DNA of 64,000 nt, from positions 1,302,001-1,366,000 of the forward strand of contig JAPFBL010001617.1 of the NCBI GenBank assembly GCA_026182355.1, written 5' to 3'. Every line of letters begins with the position of its first letter. The stretch's first letter is position 1. A program made the position numbers and the translations under genes. The notes below the pieces were generated by a model. The model did not search any database, had not been told where the DNA came from, and was given only the letters and a program-made list of their open reading frames with translations. Below are positions 23,701-35,760 of the stretch, one piece after another. The stretch comes from Hermatobates lingyangjiaoensis (Eukaryota; Arthropoda; Insecta; Hemiptera; Hermatobatidae).

Positions 23701-24390
23701 ACTCCTTCTAAAGTATAAAGACTATATAATACTTAAAGTTACAGCGTCTGTCTGTCTGTTTGTTTGCTCGTTAGTTCTTTAACTCCTTCTAAAGTATAAA
23801 GACTATATAATACTTAAAGTTACAGCGTCTGTCTGTCTGTTTGTTTGCTCGTTAGTTCTTTAACTCCTTCTAAAGTATAAAGACTATATAATACTTAAAG
23901 TTACAGCGTCTGTCTGTCTGTTTGTTTGCTCGTTAGTTCTTTAACTCCTTCTAAAGTATAAAGACTATATAATACTTAAAGTTACAGCGTCTGTCTGTCT
24001 GTTTGTTTGCTCGTTAGTTCTTTAACTCCTTCTAAAGTATAAAGACTATATAATACTTAAAGTTACAGCGTCTGTCTGTCTGTTTGTTTGCTCGTTAGTT
24101 CTTTAACTCCTTCTAAAGTATAAAGACTATATAATACTTAAAGTTACAGCGTCTGTCTGTCTGTTTGTTTGCTCGTTAGTTCTTTAACTCCTTCTAAAGT
24201 ATAAAGACTATATAATACTTAAAGTTACAGCGTCTGTCTGTCTGTTTGTTTGCTCGTAAGTTCTTTAACACTTTCTAAAGTATAAAGACTATATAATACT
24301 TAAAGTTACAGCGTCTGTCTGTCTGTTTGTTTGCTCGTTAGTTCTTTAACTCCTTCTAAAGTATAAAGACTATATAATACTTAAAGTTAC
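20744..24390 (+). repeat. 81-bp satellite array, about 45 copies
   Basis: Head-to-tail array with unit start GTTACAGCGTCTGTCTGTCT at 20744, 20821, 20903, 20984, 21063 and then every 81 bp to 24386. Unit length is 81 except 77, 82, 81 and 79 for the first four and 82 for two units near 22116 and 22198 (TTTGG for TTTG). Two unit types: type A (CGTAAGTTCTTTAACACTTT) and type B (CGTTAGTTCTTTAACTCCTT). Units 3-20 mix A and B; units 24-43 (22604-24223) are all type B and look identical; unit 44 is A and 45 is B. Single variants: CCTCTG for GCGTCTG near 22530 and AGTCC near 21909. No reading frame runs through. Confidence 0.97.
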
Positions 24391-27300
24391 GCCCAATATC
24401 ATATATATTCTGATAAAAATTGAGGAGACAATATTTGTTTCCCATTCTTTTAACATTTTTTTTTTTGTTTCCCAGATATCTAAAACTAATCAAACCATCT
24501 TGTTCATTACAATTTTACTCATGTTTTTGAAAAAATTATTCACAAGAGAATCTTCTACAGGTGTTTTTATTATTTTTGATTTCCCAATTAACTTTGAAAA
24601 ATCTTGCATGTTCTTGTTTCTACATCGTTCTCTTTGTTCAATACCTAATTCTCATATGCATCTTTTACATTGAGACGATAATTAAAAAGCGTTCTTTTCT
24701 TAAAATAAATTCATAATTAAATTGATTGTTACAGTAGATTACGTTAGATAGGTAGACCAGACCAACCTAATTTTGTAACTGTATGTGAACTAATTTTTCA
24801 ACATTTTTTTACATAAATTGTTAGCCTAGAAAAATAACAAGAAAATCAGATGTTATCCGACCATCTTTATAATACAGGGACACAGAAAAACACTTGATTT
24901 CAATAAATATAGATTGGGTAACAGCGTGACAGATTAAGCCAGCCTAAAGAATCACACAAGGCACAAGTATTTTTTTGTAAATCACATGATTTTTTTATTT
25001 TTCCCATCTATTGCATTTTTGTATTTGTTATTTTCTTGATCAGTAGTTAAAAAAAAAGGTTGAATCTCCTGATCGTTTCATTCTATTGCCTTCATTTAGT
25101 AAAAATCTTGAATAGATTTTATTTCTTAACTTTCCTAATTAACTTTCCATCCCTAATAGCAGTCCAGTCATACAAAAATTGATCAGTGATACTAATGTGA
25201 AGTTCTTCCTATCTCTAAACATAATCTTTCTTTATTATGTTATTATATATTATATTATGTTATATTATTTATTATATTATGTTATTATACTTTATTATGT
25301 TAGTGAGCCTCCCAAAATTGGTGATCTTATGCTTCTCTAACTCTCTTTTATCTTTGAATAATCTTAAAAAGATTCTCTTTATTAAGTTGAAATTCACAAA
25401 AGAAATCTTTTTTAAATTTAGTTCCTATTAATTCTTAGATGAACCTACCATAAAGAAACGAAGAATTTCCATAATTTTTGAATAGCTGGTAACATTATGC
25501 CTGACACATTCTTTTTCAAAATTTTCCAGATATTCTGTGAACTTTAATTTTCTATCAAATTATTTTAATATAAACTTACTTCTAATTGCATATAACTATG
25601 TCATAATGATAATTACCCTATTTGTTAGTTAAATTATTTTAATTTTTAACGTGTCCTAGTTCACCATTGGGTAAGCTAAAATTGAAGCTAAAATGTTTAA
25701 ACAATTTTAAACACAGATTGCCATCTTCATAAAAATATTATTTTCAAATTATTCATCCATTTTTACACCAATTTTGTAATATTCACTACTTGGTTTAATT
25801 GCTGGAATATTGTGTAAGTTAATTTAAGGTGTTATCATTTTGTACTTAATACTGCATCCATTTAGGAACTATTTAAAAACATGCTCATCTATTCATTATT
25901 TTTCTGAAAACAATGTCATTTTAAAACAAAATATTTTAATCCGTAAGTATGGTTTACATAAGAAAAGTTAGATGGATTTTTGGTATGGCAGCCATGATGG
26001 TTCTGTTTGATTTATTGAAACCTAAATCAGAAAAGAAAAATGGTATATTTATTGAAAGAGCTCCTCCAACAAAATAAACTTGGTTTATGGGATATACTTT
26101 CTTAATTACTGATTAATACCGTTATTATAGCAAGCTGTAATAGATATAATCAGTTGAAGTATTTCCTTCAAGATTGAAAATAGAAACTTCCTTATATATG
26201 TCGAACTCATTATTGAGCTTTCAGATTTAGAAAATTTAAAATTCCCACAACGTTTAATACTCCATTTTCTGTAAACATTAAATATGAAAGTTAGAACTTG
26301 TTAAAAAAAACGAGCACTACTCATTATTACTATTATGAAACCCATTTTCACTTCGATTGGAATAAAAATCAAGAGAAAAACATTTACATGAAATTACTGT
26401 TTGGAATAAATATAAAAAAAAACAGATAAAAATGTATATCCCATTGGTATATATCAGGAAATGTGAAATTAACAAGCTTTATAGGTTGTTGACATTATTA
26501 CTAATATTGATTAATATACTAATCAATAAAATTCGGATCACCCCAAAGGGCAATATAGCTACAAAAACTGAATATTGATCTTGGAATAATAGAACATCTG
26601 CTGTACTTGGATTCGTTTACATTATCAAGGAATTTTTTATGTCAATCAAGTGAAATAAAAATTTATTTGACTTATTAGAGCTTAATTTATTTACTTTGTA
26701 TTGGAATCTTGATCATCTAGGAAACCTGTGTAAATGGAAATGTCTACACCACCCCTTAAATACTCGTGATAAGTAGCATTTTAATATTTTTTAATTTACT
26801 ATGTTTGCAAATAATTTGTTTTATTTTATAAACATAATAGTGAAGAAAGTTTTAATATAACATAAAAAATGTAATATTTAAACAAATGATAGTATATTTC
26901 GTCAATCTGAAGTATTTTTTTGTTTTGATGGCCTTTCCTCTTATCAATTATCAGCATAGAATTAATCCTTACTCATATTGAAGTCGAATCAATGACCTGT
27001 TATCAAATTGATAATAGTTCTATAATTGTTTTGGTATATCATGCTCTCTGGACACTGTGATTATTAATGTCTTTGGTCAAATTATTCTGCATTCCAACTA
27101 ATAATTTCGCAACCAAATGTGAGCATGAAAACCTCCTTTACTTACTACGTTATCATCCACACCTATTGGTTGTGCACCATAGTCACTTTCACTTAGACTA
27201 ATATAATTATAGATTGTCCATTTGACCTTCCTTTCCACCTAAAAAACGTTCTTCAAAAAACTCTTCCCTCAGAAGTTAACAATTTAAAAAAAAAATATTT

Positions 27301-27974
27301 TCTTACGATACTTCACTTTGCAAACATATTTAATTCATTAAAATACATACACAATCCTTGACCAAAACGTATACTACAACAGAGGTCAACTCAACCACCT
27401 CGTCCAGTCCTTCCCTCGCTCACAGCCAGAGCTGATGCGTGGGGATGTGCAGAAATCATTTTTATATCACCATTCTAGAAGTGACTACAGGTAAAATAGA
27501 ATAGTATCCTTCTTCCTGTAACGTTTCTTGGCCCATTATTCAAAATTTCTGAAATATCTTTAAAGAAATATTCGCATAAGACAATAAGTAATATTTATAA
27601 GTCCTAAGTATATTATAATTTATAAGTAATATAAATTTTAAGTTTCTAGATTAGTTAGAAGAGTGGGTTAAGGCGAGTACACGTTTTGATATAAAATGCG
27701 AAACTGTACTCGTATTATTCCTGTACTTCAATACTACCCAACATCAATAAGGATCCTTATCATATGCTTAAAAAATATGATTATTTGCTGTTAAACAGTG
27801 AGTCATGATGATTTGTTACAACACTTTCGATTGACACCCAAATTTTATTATAATTGTCTGTAATATACAGAACTGTTAATCCAAAAATTGTATAATTGGT
27901 TTCAACAAGCTAACATAAGAACAATATGTAAATATACGCTCAACCACAACCGAAATTGCAACCACTTAAGGCTG
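24391..27974. other. Gene-free AT-rich stretch
   Basis: No gene recognised in 3.6 kb. It holds a (TATTA)-type low-complexity run at about 25233-25302 and a slightly GC-richer patch at about 27355-27465 of unknown origin. Confidence 0.5.
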
Positions 27975-28160
27975 ACATCATGAAGTGCCATTGCTATTAT
28001 GACATTCGTTGTGGATGATGTACTAGATTCTCTTAGTAATCAATGACGCTCTACGCAAGGGTTTGCAGATAACCTTGTGATTATAAGATCAATGCTTGGT
28101 ATAGTACTGCCTTGGGGCTTATGCACTATCCTGTTAAAACTAGAATTAAATGAGTAGACG
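27975..28160 (+). pseudogene. LINE reverse transcriptase fragment, FADN
   Basis: The frame reads IMTFVVDDVLDSLSNQ, stop, RSTQGFADNLVIIRS. It corresponds to the segment before and including motif C of a Jockey/R1-like reverse transcriptase (usual form QGYADDLVI). The second catalytic Asp has become Asn and a stop lies in between, so it is dead. It shares layout with 18139-18305 but is a separate copy. Confidence 0.65.
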
Positions 28161-30229
28161 AGAACGATCTTGATAGAAGTACAGCTAAAACGAAATTAAA
28201 TCGTTCCGGAAGCGGTTTCGTAAGAAGATTTTTTCATAAGATGAATCACTAATTACATGTAAATAGCCTAATGCGTTCCTAGTCTTAGTATCTACCCCAA
28301 AATACACTTGATAAATTAAAATAATCAATATAATAACTTTTATAGAAATTATAATTGTAATAAGCTTAGAGATGAATAATAAAAATAAATTATAATACGT
28401 AACAATATGTAAAGTCATTTAACTTTGGATTTGAGTGACTGGGTGGGTGAACGGGAGGATATTGTGTGTGTGTGGTGAGGGGGGGGGGGGGGGGGGTACA
28501 TAAGAGAACAAACATAAGCGCACAAAAACGAATACCCACGTAAACTTGAATAAGTACAGAAAATATGTTCGTTGCAAATGTTTTCGACTGAAATGGCATC
28601 TGATTGATACTGAATGAGATGCTTTTGAAAACACAGATAGCTGTGACTCCTAACCAATGGGAAATAGGTGTAAGGAAGAGATAACTTCCTACTTGGGCGA
28701 GCGAATGCCCGGACTATGCTAGAGTGGAATGGGTTGACCAATGCGATAACAATTAGACAAAGTCATTCTCAAATAACAAAAACGAAGCTATCAGTGTTAC
28801 GAAACATCCCGAGATCTTGGGAAAATGCTAAGAAAAAAGAACCCTTAGATTTTAGAGGTATATATTGAGAGCTGAGGAAATGAGCACATTGATAATTTGG
28901 CCTTTTGTTTGATGAACCAAAGCTCGTAAAATGGGACACTTTTTTCCTAGAAAGACTTTTCGTAAGATGGAAATTTTGCAAGAAGAGGCTTTCGTATGAA
29001 ATAGTAGCAAGTATATGTAACTACCCACTCAAAACTTTTGCATCTATCAAAATATCAAGATTTTACATTATACATATAAGTATTAAGAGAATTGTTACTA
29101 CAAGCTAAGACAAAAGGATCAAAACCAGAATAAAATGCCATCTGCATACAGTATTACTTTGCATATTAAATCACGCTCTTGCAGTGTTTTCAAAATAAAT
29201 AAGAACTATTTAAGAAATTTGTTGAAGGCGTATTAATGACAATCCGTTTGTCCAATAAACGAGACGTAACCAATTGCACTGATTTTAAGAAATCAATTAA
29301 CAATTTTACCAACCAATTTTATAATATTTAAGTTAATGTTGTAATGATTGTGCATAAGACTTATAATAACTTTTTAATATAACTATGAATAATTATTTAA
29401 AAAGTCACATTGTGTTTCAATAAAAATATTTTCATAAAAAATGTATTTTAATTTTTTTATGCAATAATCAACTGACGGCTCATTTACAATTGTTTTATTT
29501 TTTCAAATTAAAAAAATCTAGTCGTGAAATCTAGAAATTATTCTTTCGTTAATATTTAAAAATATTATTTTAGTTAAAAGTTCAGGAAGAAAGCAAATAG
29601 GCACAGAAAATTTATTGCTTCTAAAGGGTTGAAACAAATCGAACATGTGAAATCAAGCAAAGCATTTCCTAAGAGCTGACAGTGGAACAGTAACATTGTG
29701 AATAATTACCCTTCAAGATAGTAGCACAAGAATCACTAGAAAAAAACCGTTCCCAAGAGATCTGGCTAAAAAATTAAAATATTTCTTCCTCTAATACTTT
29801 TTACTGCATTACTTTCAAATGGTAAGGTTATAAAATCCTAAATAAACAACCCACAGAGGTGTTTCTATTTTCCCGATATCACTTCCCTCTTTTGAATAAC
29901 GAGTGAAAATGGTCCATTTAACAAAATTGAATTGATCTCTATTTTTGTTCACCTTTTTATTATTCAATTCTTGTCATGTAAACCTAAATATGAAGCAAAC
30001 AGAAGACCAAGAATTAACTACAAAGTAACATTTTTAACTTCAAAAATATATTTTTTTTAATTTAAAAAATGAAACATTTAATAACTGAACTGGATAATTA
30101 AATGAATATGCTTAAGATTGAAAGGAAAGTTTATTTGAACATTTCTTAAAACTTAATTTACTATTTTAAAGCAATTTGAGGTACCTAATGATTATATGAT
30201 TCTTTATACCATATCAATAGATGCATCTT
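28161..30229. other. Gene-free stretch with a poly-G tract
   Basis: No gene recognised. Overlapping minus-strand frames at 28390-28741 owe their proline run to the G tract. The rest is AT-rich. Confidence 0.5.
28479..28496 (+). repeat. Poly-G tract, 18 G
   Basis: Uninterrupted G run directly after a GT tract and a GGTGGGTG stretch. Likely slippage-prone and able to form a quadruplex. Confidence 0.9.
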
Positions 30230-31080
30230 ATTGAATCTACCCAACCTGGGTGAAAAATACAGCCACTGCGAATCCAACTCCAAATGATAGGGTATGGAGG
30301 GAATAAAGTTCCCTCCACGGGCCTTCCCGCCCCCGCAGTAGCGAATTAATTGAAGAGTTTCGTATAAAACTACGGATCGATGATCCCACTGAACCTGCTC
30401 AGCTACAGGTTAGGTCAGTTGCCATATAAAGCCTTCTAAATAGTCAGCCAGGACACGCTCTCGAAACGTGGACTCCATCAAACAGACATATGGGTTTCAG
30501 GGGCCTACCCCTCCATAAGAAGAGAGGCTCCTGAGCCCACAGGAGAGCAAATAATAAACAAATATGAATAAAGTATGAAACTCAGTGATCTTGCTCGTGA
30601 GTATGGCTGAAATTCCTTTACTATTGTATGACAATTAAGCAGAAAGACGCCATTAAAGCCTTCAAACCCCTGAAAAGCGCCACCATCCTCCATAATGTGA
30701 GGCCTCCGATTAACAACGAGACGAAGAAAATTTAACGAGACATGAAGAACAAAAAACTAGTGGAAGAAAAGTTGACTGAAGGCATAATATGTGACAACCC
30801 TCCAGTTTCTGTGACCTCGTGAAGGAAGTTGAGATATAGTAAAAGGAGAGGTCATGTTAAAAGGTCGAATATCCCCGGTGAGAGTACCTAGACTGGTCCT
30901 ACTCGGATGTAATGGAACAGAATAGTGGAGTATCTCAGAATTTAGTTCTGAGTTCATGGATTGGTAAAAATGCCCATGAACATGCTTGTACATCAAAACA
31001 GGTTCGGTTCTGAGTAAACGCTGGTTTTTTCATAGTGAATAACGGTCTGCCGAAGGTCTCCACTCAAAGAAAAGGATTAA
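30230..31080. other. GC-rich island of unknown origin
   Basis: About 850 bp with clearly higher G+C than the flanks (for example CACGGGCCTTCCCGCCCCCG near 30338). No reading frame above 80 codons on either strand, and none resembles a known protein. It could be the non-coding 5' region of a LINE or other foreign insert, or an exon-poor host region. Confidence 0.45.
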
Positions 31081-31136
31081 TCACTTTGTGAATTATTTGT
31101 GGTTCTTCGTGCCTGGAAAGGACACAAATTCAACAG

Positions 31137-31270
31137 GGTGCAGGAAAAAATCCCCTGAGGAAAAAACCACCAGGAAAAAATCCTCCTGGAAAAAAAGCCG
31201 AGAGGAAAAATCACCCTCGAAAAAACACCCCTGGAAAAAAATCGCCCATCAAAAATCCCTTTCCTTCAAA
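31137..31270 (+). repeat. Degenerate minisatellite, about 16-bp unit
   Basis: Eight or so imperfect units of the form GGAAAAAATCCCCC. The plus frame becomes a Lys/Ser-rich run, which is a by-product. Confidence 0.75.
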
Positions 31271-31652
31271 AAAAAAAAAATATTTTTTGACTAGAAGTAG
31301 TTAACCAATTAACCAATACCAAATTAGTAAAAAATGTAAAAACCTCTGGACAATCAAAATAATTTCTACAGGTCATTATGTTAATTTAAACAAAAACTGG
31401 GAAATAGCTCAATATAAAGATGCTGAAGTAAATCAAATTAACACTCAAATAAAATAAATTAAAACAATAACCAATACATTTTTTGATATAAGAATGACAA
31501 AATAATGTCAGAAAAATAAAATACATCCAAATAAAAACAATGGTAACAATAATGTCAAAGTATAATGCACTCAACAGTAGCCAAAGAATAAAAGACCAAA
31601 ATAAAAAAAGAAAAAAGAAATCAATTTAATTAATGTTATCATACAGTTCAGT
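31271..31652. other. Gene-free A-rich stretch
   Basis: A-rich on the plus strand, no feature recognised. May be the 3' flank of the MULE remnant. Confidence 0.4.
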
Positions 31653-32090
31653 TTAAAAACTAAGATTAAAAGCTATTCCTTTTAAAAAGTTTAAAATTGA
31701 CCTATTGTGCACGTCTTCTCTGATGGTTTTGATGCGAAGAGCAGAGTTCTTATATTTCTTTTCCTGTTTTACTTGAGGATGGCCTGCAAGGACTTGTGTG
31801 ATATACACTTCTTGTAATGCATGCTCTTTTCTAATACATCGTATGAAAGTCCAAATGCTACAGTGGGAGCAACCAACCAATGAAGCAAAACTTCGATGCC
31901 ATCCTTCCACTGCGTTGTTCGGTAGGTCATCTTGTACTCTTGAGTGCATATTCCAAATATTTGCTTCAAACCTTGATGGTCTTCTGAATCTACGAGTTAG
32001 TCTGCCAATATAATTTTCTTCAAAATAGTCAATGATTTCATTTGCTTCTTCAGGCAAATATTCTGTTAGAGCAATTTTTATTGAGTATTT
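31653..32090 (-). pseudogene. MULE-type transposase, C-terminal part
   Basis: Minus-strand frame of about 145 codons opening after a stop near 32090. Conserved words in order: ALTEYLPEEANEIIDYFEE, YIGRLTRR, ANIWNMHSRVQDDLPNNAVE directly followed by GWHRSF, CSIWTFIRCIRKEHALQE, then a basic segment (KQEKKYKNSALRIKTIRED) and ILNFLKGIAFNL. The pattern 'P.TNNAxEGWHxxF ... IWxFIxxLxxEQ' is typical of the C-terminal region of MULE transposases in invertebrates (often paired with FLYWCH zinc fingers). The N-terminal and catalytic parts are absent and no terminal inverted repeats were found, so it is a truncated copy. The remaining frame has no internal stop. Confidence 0.7.
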
Positions 32091-32310
32091 CTTCTTATCA
32101 ATCTATGTTGTCATTTTGAGTTTCCAGCTGTTTTGTTACTCCCCTTCTCCATTACTTTTATGTTAGATTTTCAGTTTTTACTTTATTTGCTCTCTGAGCA
32201 AAGTGACATACATTGAAATGCCTCAGAGCATTTATTTCTATTGTTTTCCTTTTTCCATTGTGGTTTAAACTTCATTGATTGCAACATGTGTTTATTTATT
32301 GTGATTTTTC

Positions 32311-32313
<3 letters not shown>

Positions 32314-32348
<35 letters not shown>
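32314..32348. repeat. (TA)n microsatellite
   Basis: About 17 TA units. A PLE end sequence with a decayed hammerhead motif starts immediately to the right. Confidence 0.95.
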
Positions 32349-32352
<4 letters not shown>

Positions 32353-32397
32353 ACACATGAAAGAGAAAAAACAAATAAAGACACACACAAAAGACTC

Positions 32398-32432
32398 ACA
32401 ACGATATTTGGACAGTCGTCGTCATCGGGTAG
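32398..32432 (-). ncRNA. Decayed hammerhead-like motif (AUAU type)
   Basis: Minus strand shows CCGAUGA (core with U4 changed), extra C, hairpin GAC-GACU-GUC, then CAAA for GAAA and self-complementary AUAU. Two core changes, so inactive if it was ever a hammerhead. Confidence 0.4.
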
Positions 32433-32465
32433 AAGTAGTCCCTTTGAGTAGCTGAAGCTAACTCA

Positions 32466-32482
32466 ATATATATATATATATA
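32466..32482. repeat. (TA)n microsatellite at palindrome edge
   Basis: Eight TA units directly left of the long inverted repeat. Confidence 0.9.
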
Positions 32483-32689
32483 TTGTTGAAATGTACGCAG
32501 CTTCGGTATTAACGACTTTCAAACTAAGCTGTTTCAGTCTCCTGACAGTCTTACGAATATAAGGTGGTAATTCTCAAATGAGTTGTCCAAAGGACATTGA
32601 GACACTTTTTTGAAACACTTTAATAGATATCAACAATTCAAATACAATTGAAGACTAACATAACATGTAAAGAATATAACATAACTTAC

Positions 32690-32745
32690 AAGACCATTGT
32701 ACACTAGCTTTCGACTATTCTATAGTCATCGTCAGGTTGGGTCTT
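32690..32745 (-). ncRNA. Hammerhead-like ribozyme motif (AGCU type), left arm
   Basis: Minus strand: outer stem I AAGACC/GGUCUU, inner stem I AC/GU, CUGACGA, extra U, stem II GACUAU-AGA-AUAGUC, GAAA, self-complementary AGCU, then A as the cleavage-site base. All core bases intact. Confidence 0.7.
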
Positions 32746-32751
32746 GACTCA

Positions 32752-32807
32752 AAGACCCAACCTGACGATGACTATAGAATAGTCGAAAGCTCGTAGATAA
32801 TGGTCTT
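32752..32807 (+). ncRNA. Hammerhead-like ribozyme motif (AGCU type), right arm
   Basis: Outer stem I 32752-32757 with 32802-32807 (AAGACC/GGUCUU), inner stem I AC (32760-61) with GU (32793-94), CUGACGA 32762-32768, extra U, stem II 32770-75/32779-84 with loop AGA, GAAA 32785-32788, self-complementary AGCU 32788-32791, C32792 as predicted cleavage-site base. Differs from the left-arm copy at the cleavage-site base and in the stem I internal loop. Confidence 0.72.
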
Positions 32808-33010
32808 GTAAGTTATGTTATATTCTTTACCTGTGATGTTAGTTCTCAGTTGTATTAAAATTGATGATATCTATTAAAGTGTTTCAAAAAAGTGTCTCAA
32901 TGTCCTTTGGACAACTCATTTGAGAATTACCACCTTATATTCGAAAGACTGTCAGGAGACTGGAACAGCTTAGTTTCAAAGTCGTTAATACCGAAGCTGC
33001 GGTACATAAC

Positions 33011-34570
33011 AAAAAAATCTGGAGTGGCCTACACTCTACTTTACTATAAGTAACTTAATCTCAAATTTCTTGAGTATATAAAACATAACGTCTCATTTAA
33101 GCATAACATAAATATCTAAATGGGATATAATTATTATCATTGCATTCGTGAGGTAGTACAGATAGTGATTGAAGGACATATCAATTTATAAGCTTATTTT
33201 TGTACATTACAAATAATGTATTATTTGCAAATAATTTCATTAGTATAACTACAGCAGTAATAACATTTTTGAAAAACCAATGTGAACATTTCTTGAAACG
33301 AAATATTATCCTACAAGAGAACATGGCTTTTGTTCAAATAGCCAGTGGATTTCTTACATCGTTTACTTGACATCCTTCTACATTGAATATTAAAGTAAAA
33401 TTTTCAAATTTAAAACAGGAAAATACCCTTTTTTTCTCTGAAAAACATCTTAAACAGCGAAGAAAATGTTGTTTTAAGGTGATTTGTTAATTAAAGATGT
33501 ACGATAATTACATTTATTAATATCTAAACAAATGAGTTCAATTTTGAATTATCTTTTACATTTTTGGTTTTTAACAGAATTATTATACTGGGAATTTTAT
33601 GGCTTCTTAGTATTTAATAATATCATTTTTCTTCCCCTTTGTCAAATAACATATATACGAATTTTTTCACTGTGAGTGTTATTATTTTCCTGCACAATAT
33701 TATTCCTCTTACATCTCATATAAGTCAATAAACAATTTAAATTATTCCTTTGGATAAACAAACAGTTTTTATAGCGTTATTGCTCTTTCCCGTAATTGAA
33801 ACTTCATGAATTTTTTTTTATGAATTGCTAATTTTTTGTTCCATTTTTGGTCAAATTTTCATCATTTTTTAATGAGCCGTTTAGCGTCAAAAAAAATTTT
33901 CTAAAAACAGAAATCGTACTGTAACGCCCCTTTAGCGAATGTAATTTACAAAAAAAATAACTCAACTCATTTTCCACATAATGTTCTATTTTTAGGCATA
34001 GTTTCATTTTGATCCGTCAAATAGTATGGCTTGTATCGCTTTCACAAGGTTTGAATTATAAGTCAAAATTGAAATTATTTAATAATTATTGAAATAATTG
34101 AATTATAAGTCAAAATTTTACATTTTATTGAAAAAAAATATTTCCTCTTGTTTTAAATTTCTGAATATATTTTTCGTTTGTTTCATTTGTAACCGTAAAG
34201 ATAATGTCAAAATTTCAAATCTCTAGAGTTATCAGTTTAGGAGAAATAAATGTTTTCTAAAAAACGGTTTTTGGCAAAAAAAGTGACTTTCCCATCATGC
34301 ATAATTCTTCCCAAACAATAGGTATCTTCGTCTTTATGGGGCCCATTTTTGTGTAAAATATCAACTTGATCCATCAAAGATTCTGGACCGTAGCGTGGTA
34401 ACAAGCAATGCTAACACACGCACCCACCCACCCACCCACCCACCTACACACACACAGACATCATCGTAAAAACTTCATAAAACGACTTCTGGGACCTCAA
34501 AACATGTAATTCCGTCAAAATCTCGAGATCGAATTTTTTCACGATCACTATACTTTACTTATCGTAAAGT
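33011..34570 (-). repeat. Rpt-A copy 3, inverted
   Basis: Reverse-complement copy, from AAAAATCTGGAGTGGCCTAC at the left to ACTTTACTTATCGTAAAGT at the right, about 1.56 kb. It starts directly at the outer edge of the PLE palindrome. The C-rich block at 34421-34444 corresponds to the G4 motif of copy 1. Confidence 0.75.
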
Positions 34571-35410
34571 AAAAATATGCCTCCAAGAAGATTTGCTGCC
34601 AACCTCTACTAATATATATATATATATAATTATTTACTATTTTTTTTCTCTCGAATTTATATTATATTTTTTAATAAGTTGTTCAAAACTGTGATGCGTT
34701 GGTATAAAATATTATTGACGTAACGGACAATATTCACACCTGTTTTTTTAAAGAATTTCTCTTCATACGCCCTGTGTCAGAAAACTGTCATCCTGAGCTT
34801 GTACCCCCAGTTTACGTCCCTCTCCAGCATGTACCGTCGCAATTATCCATCTTATAAGCACTAATATTATATTATAATCACCCATTTACATTCATTTCAA
34901 ACCTATAACTATCAAATAATGTCATATCAACTGACACCAATGGTAATCCAAACTGTAACATCATGACGTCATCCGAGTCATCCCTGATTAACATTCTTGA
35001 ATTAAAAATTATTCTTTCTACGCAGATCCACCTTGAGCCAGCATGCAACATGTATTATTCATTTTTGTTGTCACGTGGAGATATTTTCATCTCCATCATT
35101 AAATTGATTATTTAATTGTTACAACTTTTATCGAATTTATATTAATGTGACATTAAAATAATACTCCTCTCAAGCCTGTATTGCCGCGATTATCAATGTC
35201 ACTAACAATAATTATATTCTAATAAACCAACAACATTTATTTAAAATAATATAAAATAATGACGACCCTGCCAGGTGCTGCCAACTGGCCGACTCGACAA
35301 CAACTTCGAACATGGACAGTCTGATCAGAATAAAATGTCTCCTCTCGATTCCCCAGAGTACTATACTTTTCTACTTCTACTATATACACAAGAAATATGA
35401 TATAATGTTT
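34571..35410. other. Gene-free stretch with a diverged tandem repeat
   Basis: Short (TA)n near 34611-34627. Segments near 34811-34890 and 35163-35235 are similar (CCTCTCnAGCnTGTA, then CGnATTATC and ACTAA-TATTATATT), which suggests an old duplication about 350 bp apart. No gene. Confidence 0.4.
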
Positions 35411-35452
35411 ACTTATAGTAAAGTTGAGTTTAGGCCGCTCCAGATTTTTTTT
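35411..35452 (+). repeat. Rpt-A right-end fragment
   Basis: Only the terminal ACTTATAGTAAAGTTGAGTT, then TAGGCCGCTCCAGATTTT. A matching inverted piece is at 63036-63100. Confidence 0.7.
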
Positions 35453-35454
35453 GC

Positions 35455-35760
35455 AGAAACTGACAAGATATAGCTAAAAAAAAACCCTCAAATTTTGTGA
35501 TTTGTGGTGTGGGTGCGTACATCATGCAATAATTCACAAAACAAATGGAAAAATTTTCACTACACAAACCTTCTATTAGTAAAATATAAAATTTATCCAG
35601 TAAACGGTGTTAATTGTAGTAGGCTCACAAATTTTTAGATACACGCATATACACAGACACACAAATATATTATCAAAAAAGATCAAAAATGCTCCTCAAA
35701 ACATTAAAACCATCATAACCTCGAAATTATTTTTTTTTTTTGTATGATTTCTATACTCTA
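35455..35760 (-). repeat. Diverged Rpt-A fragment
   Basis: Weak match to the older subfamily also at 7370-7622 and 61440-61876 (CACACAAATATATTATC... CTCAAAACAT... CTCGAAATTA). Confidence 0.35.

Larger units (their letters stand above)
32484..33010. repeat. Large palindrome of a PLE end, arms about 260 bp
   Basis: Left arm 32484-32745 and right arm 32752-33010 are near-perfect reverse complements around a 6-bp centre. Each arm carries one hammerhead-like motif close to the centre, pointing outward. The left edge is a (TA)n tract and the right edge meets Rpt-A copy 3. Confidence 0.9.

Noticed and set aside
20744..24390. CRISPR-like array
   Set aside because: Units are contiguous 81-bp repeats with no variable spacers, in eukaryotic transposon-rich DNA. 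It is a satellite.
28415..28741. Three overlapping minus-strand frames with a Pro run
   Set aside because: The proline run comes from an 18-base G tract and its neighbours. No domain is visible and the three frames compete for the same DNA.
31088..31294. Lys/Ser-rich plus-strand frame
   Set aside because: A by-product of a roughly 16-bp minisatellite, not a protein.
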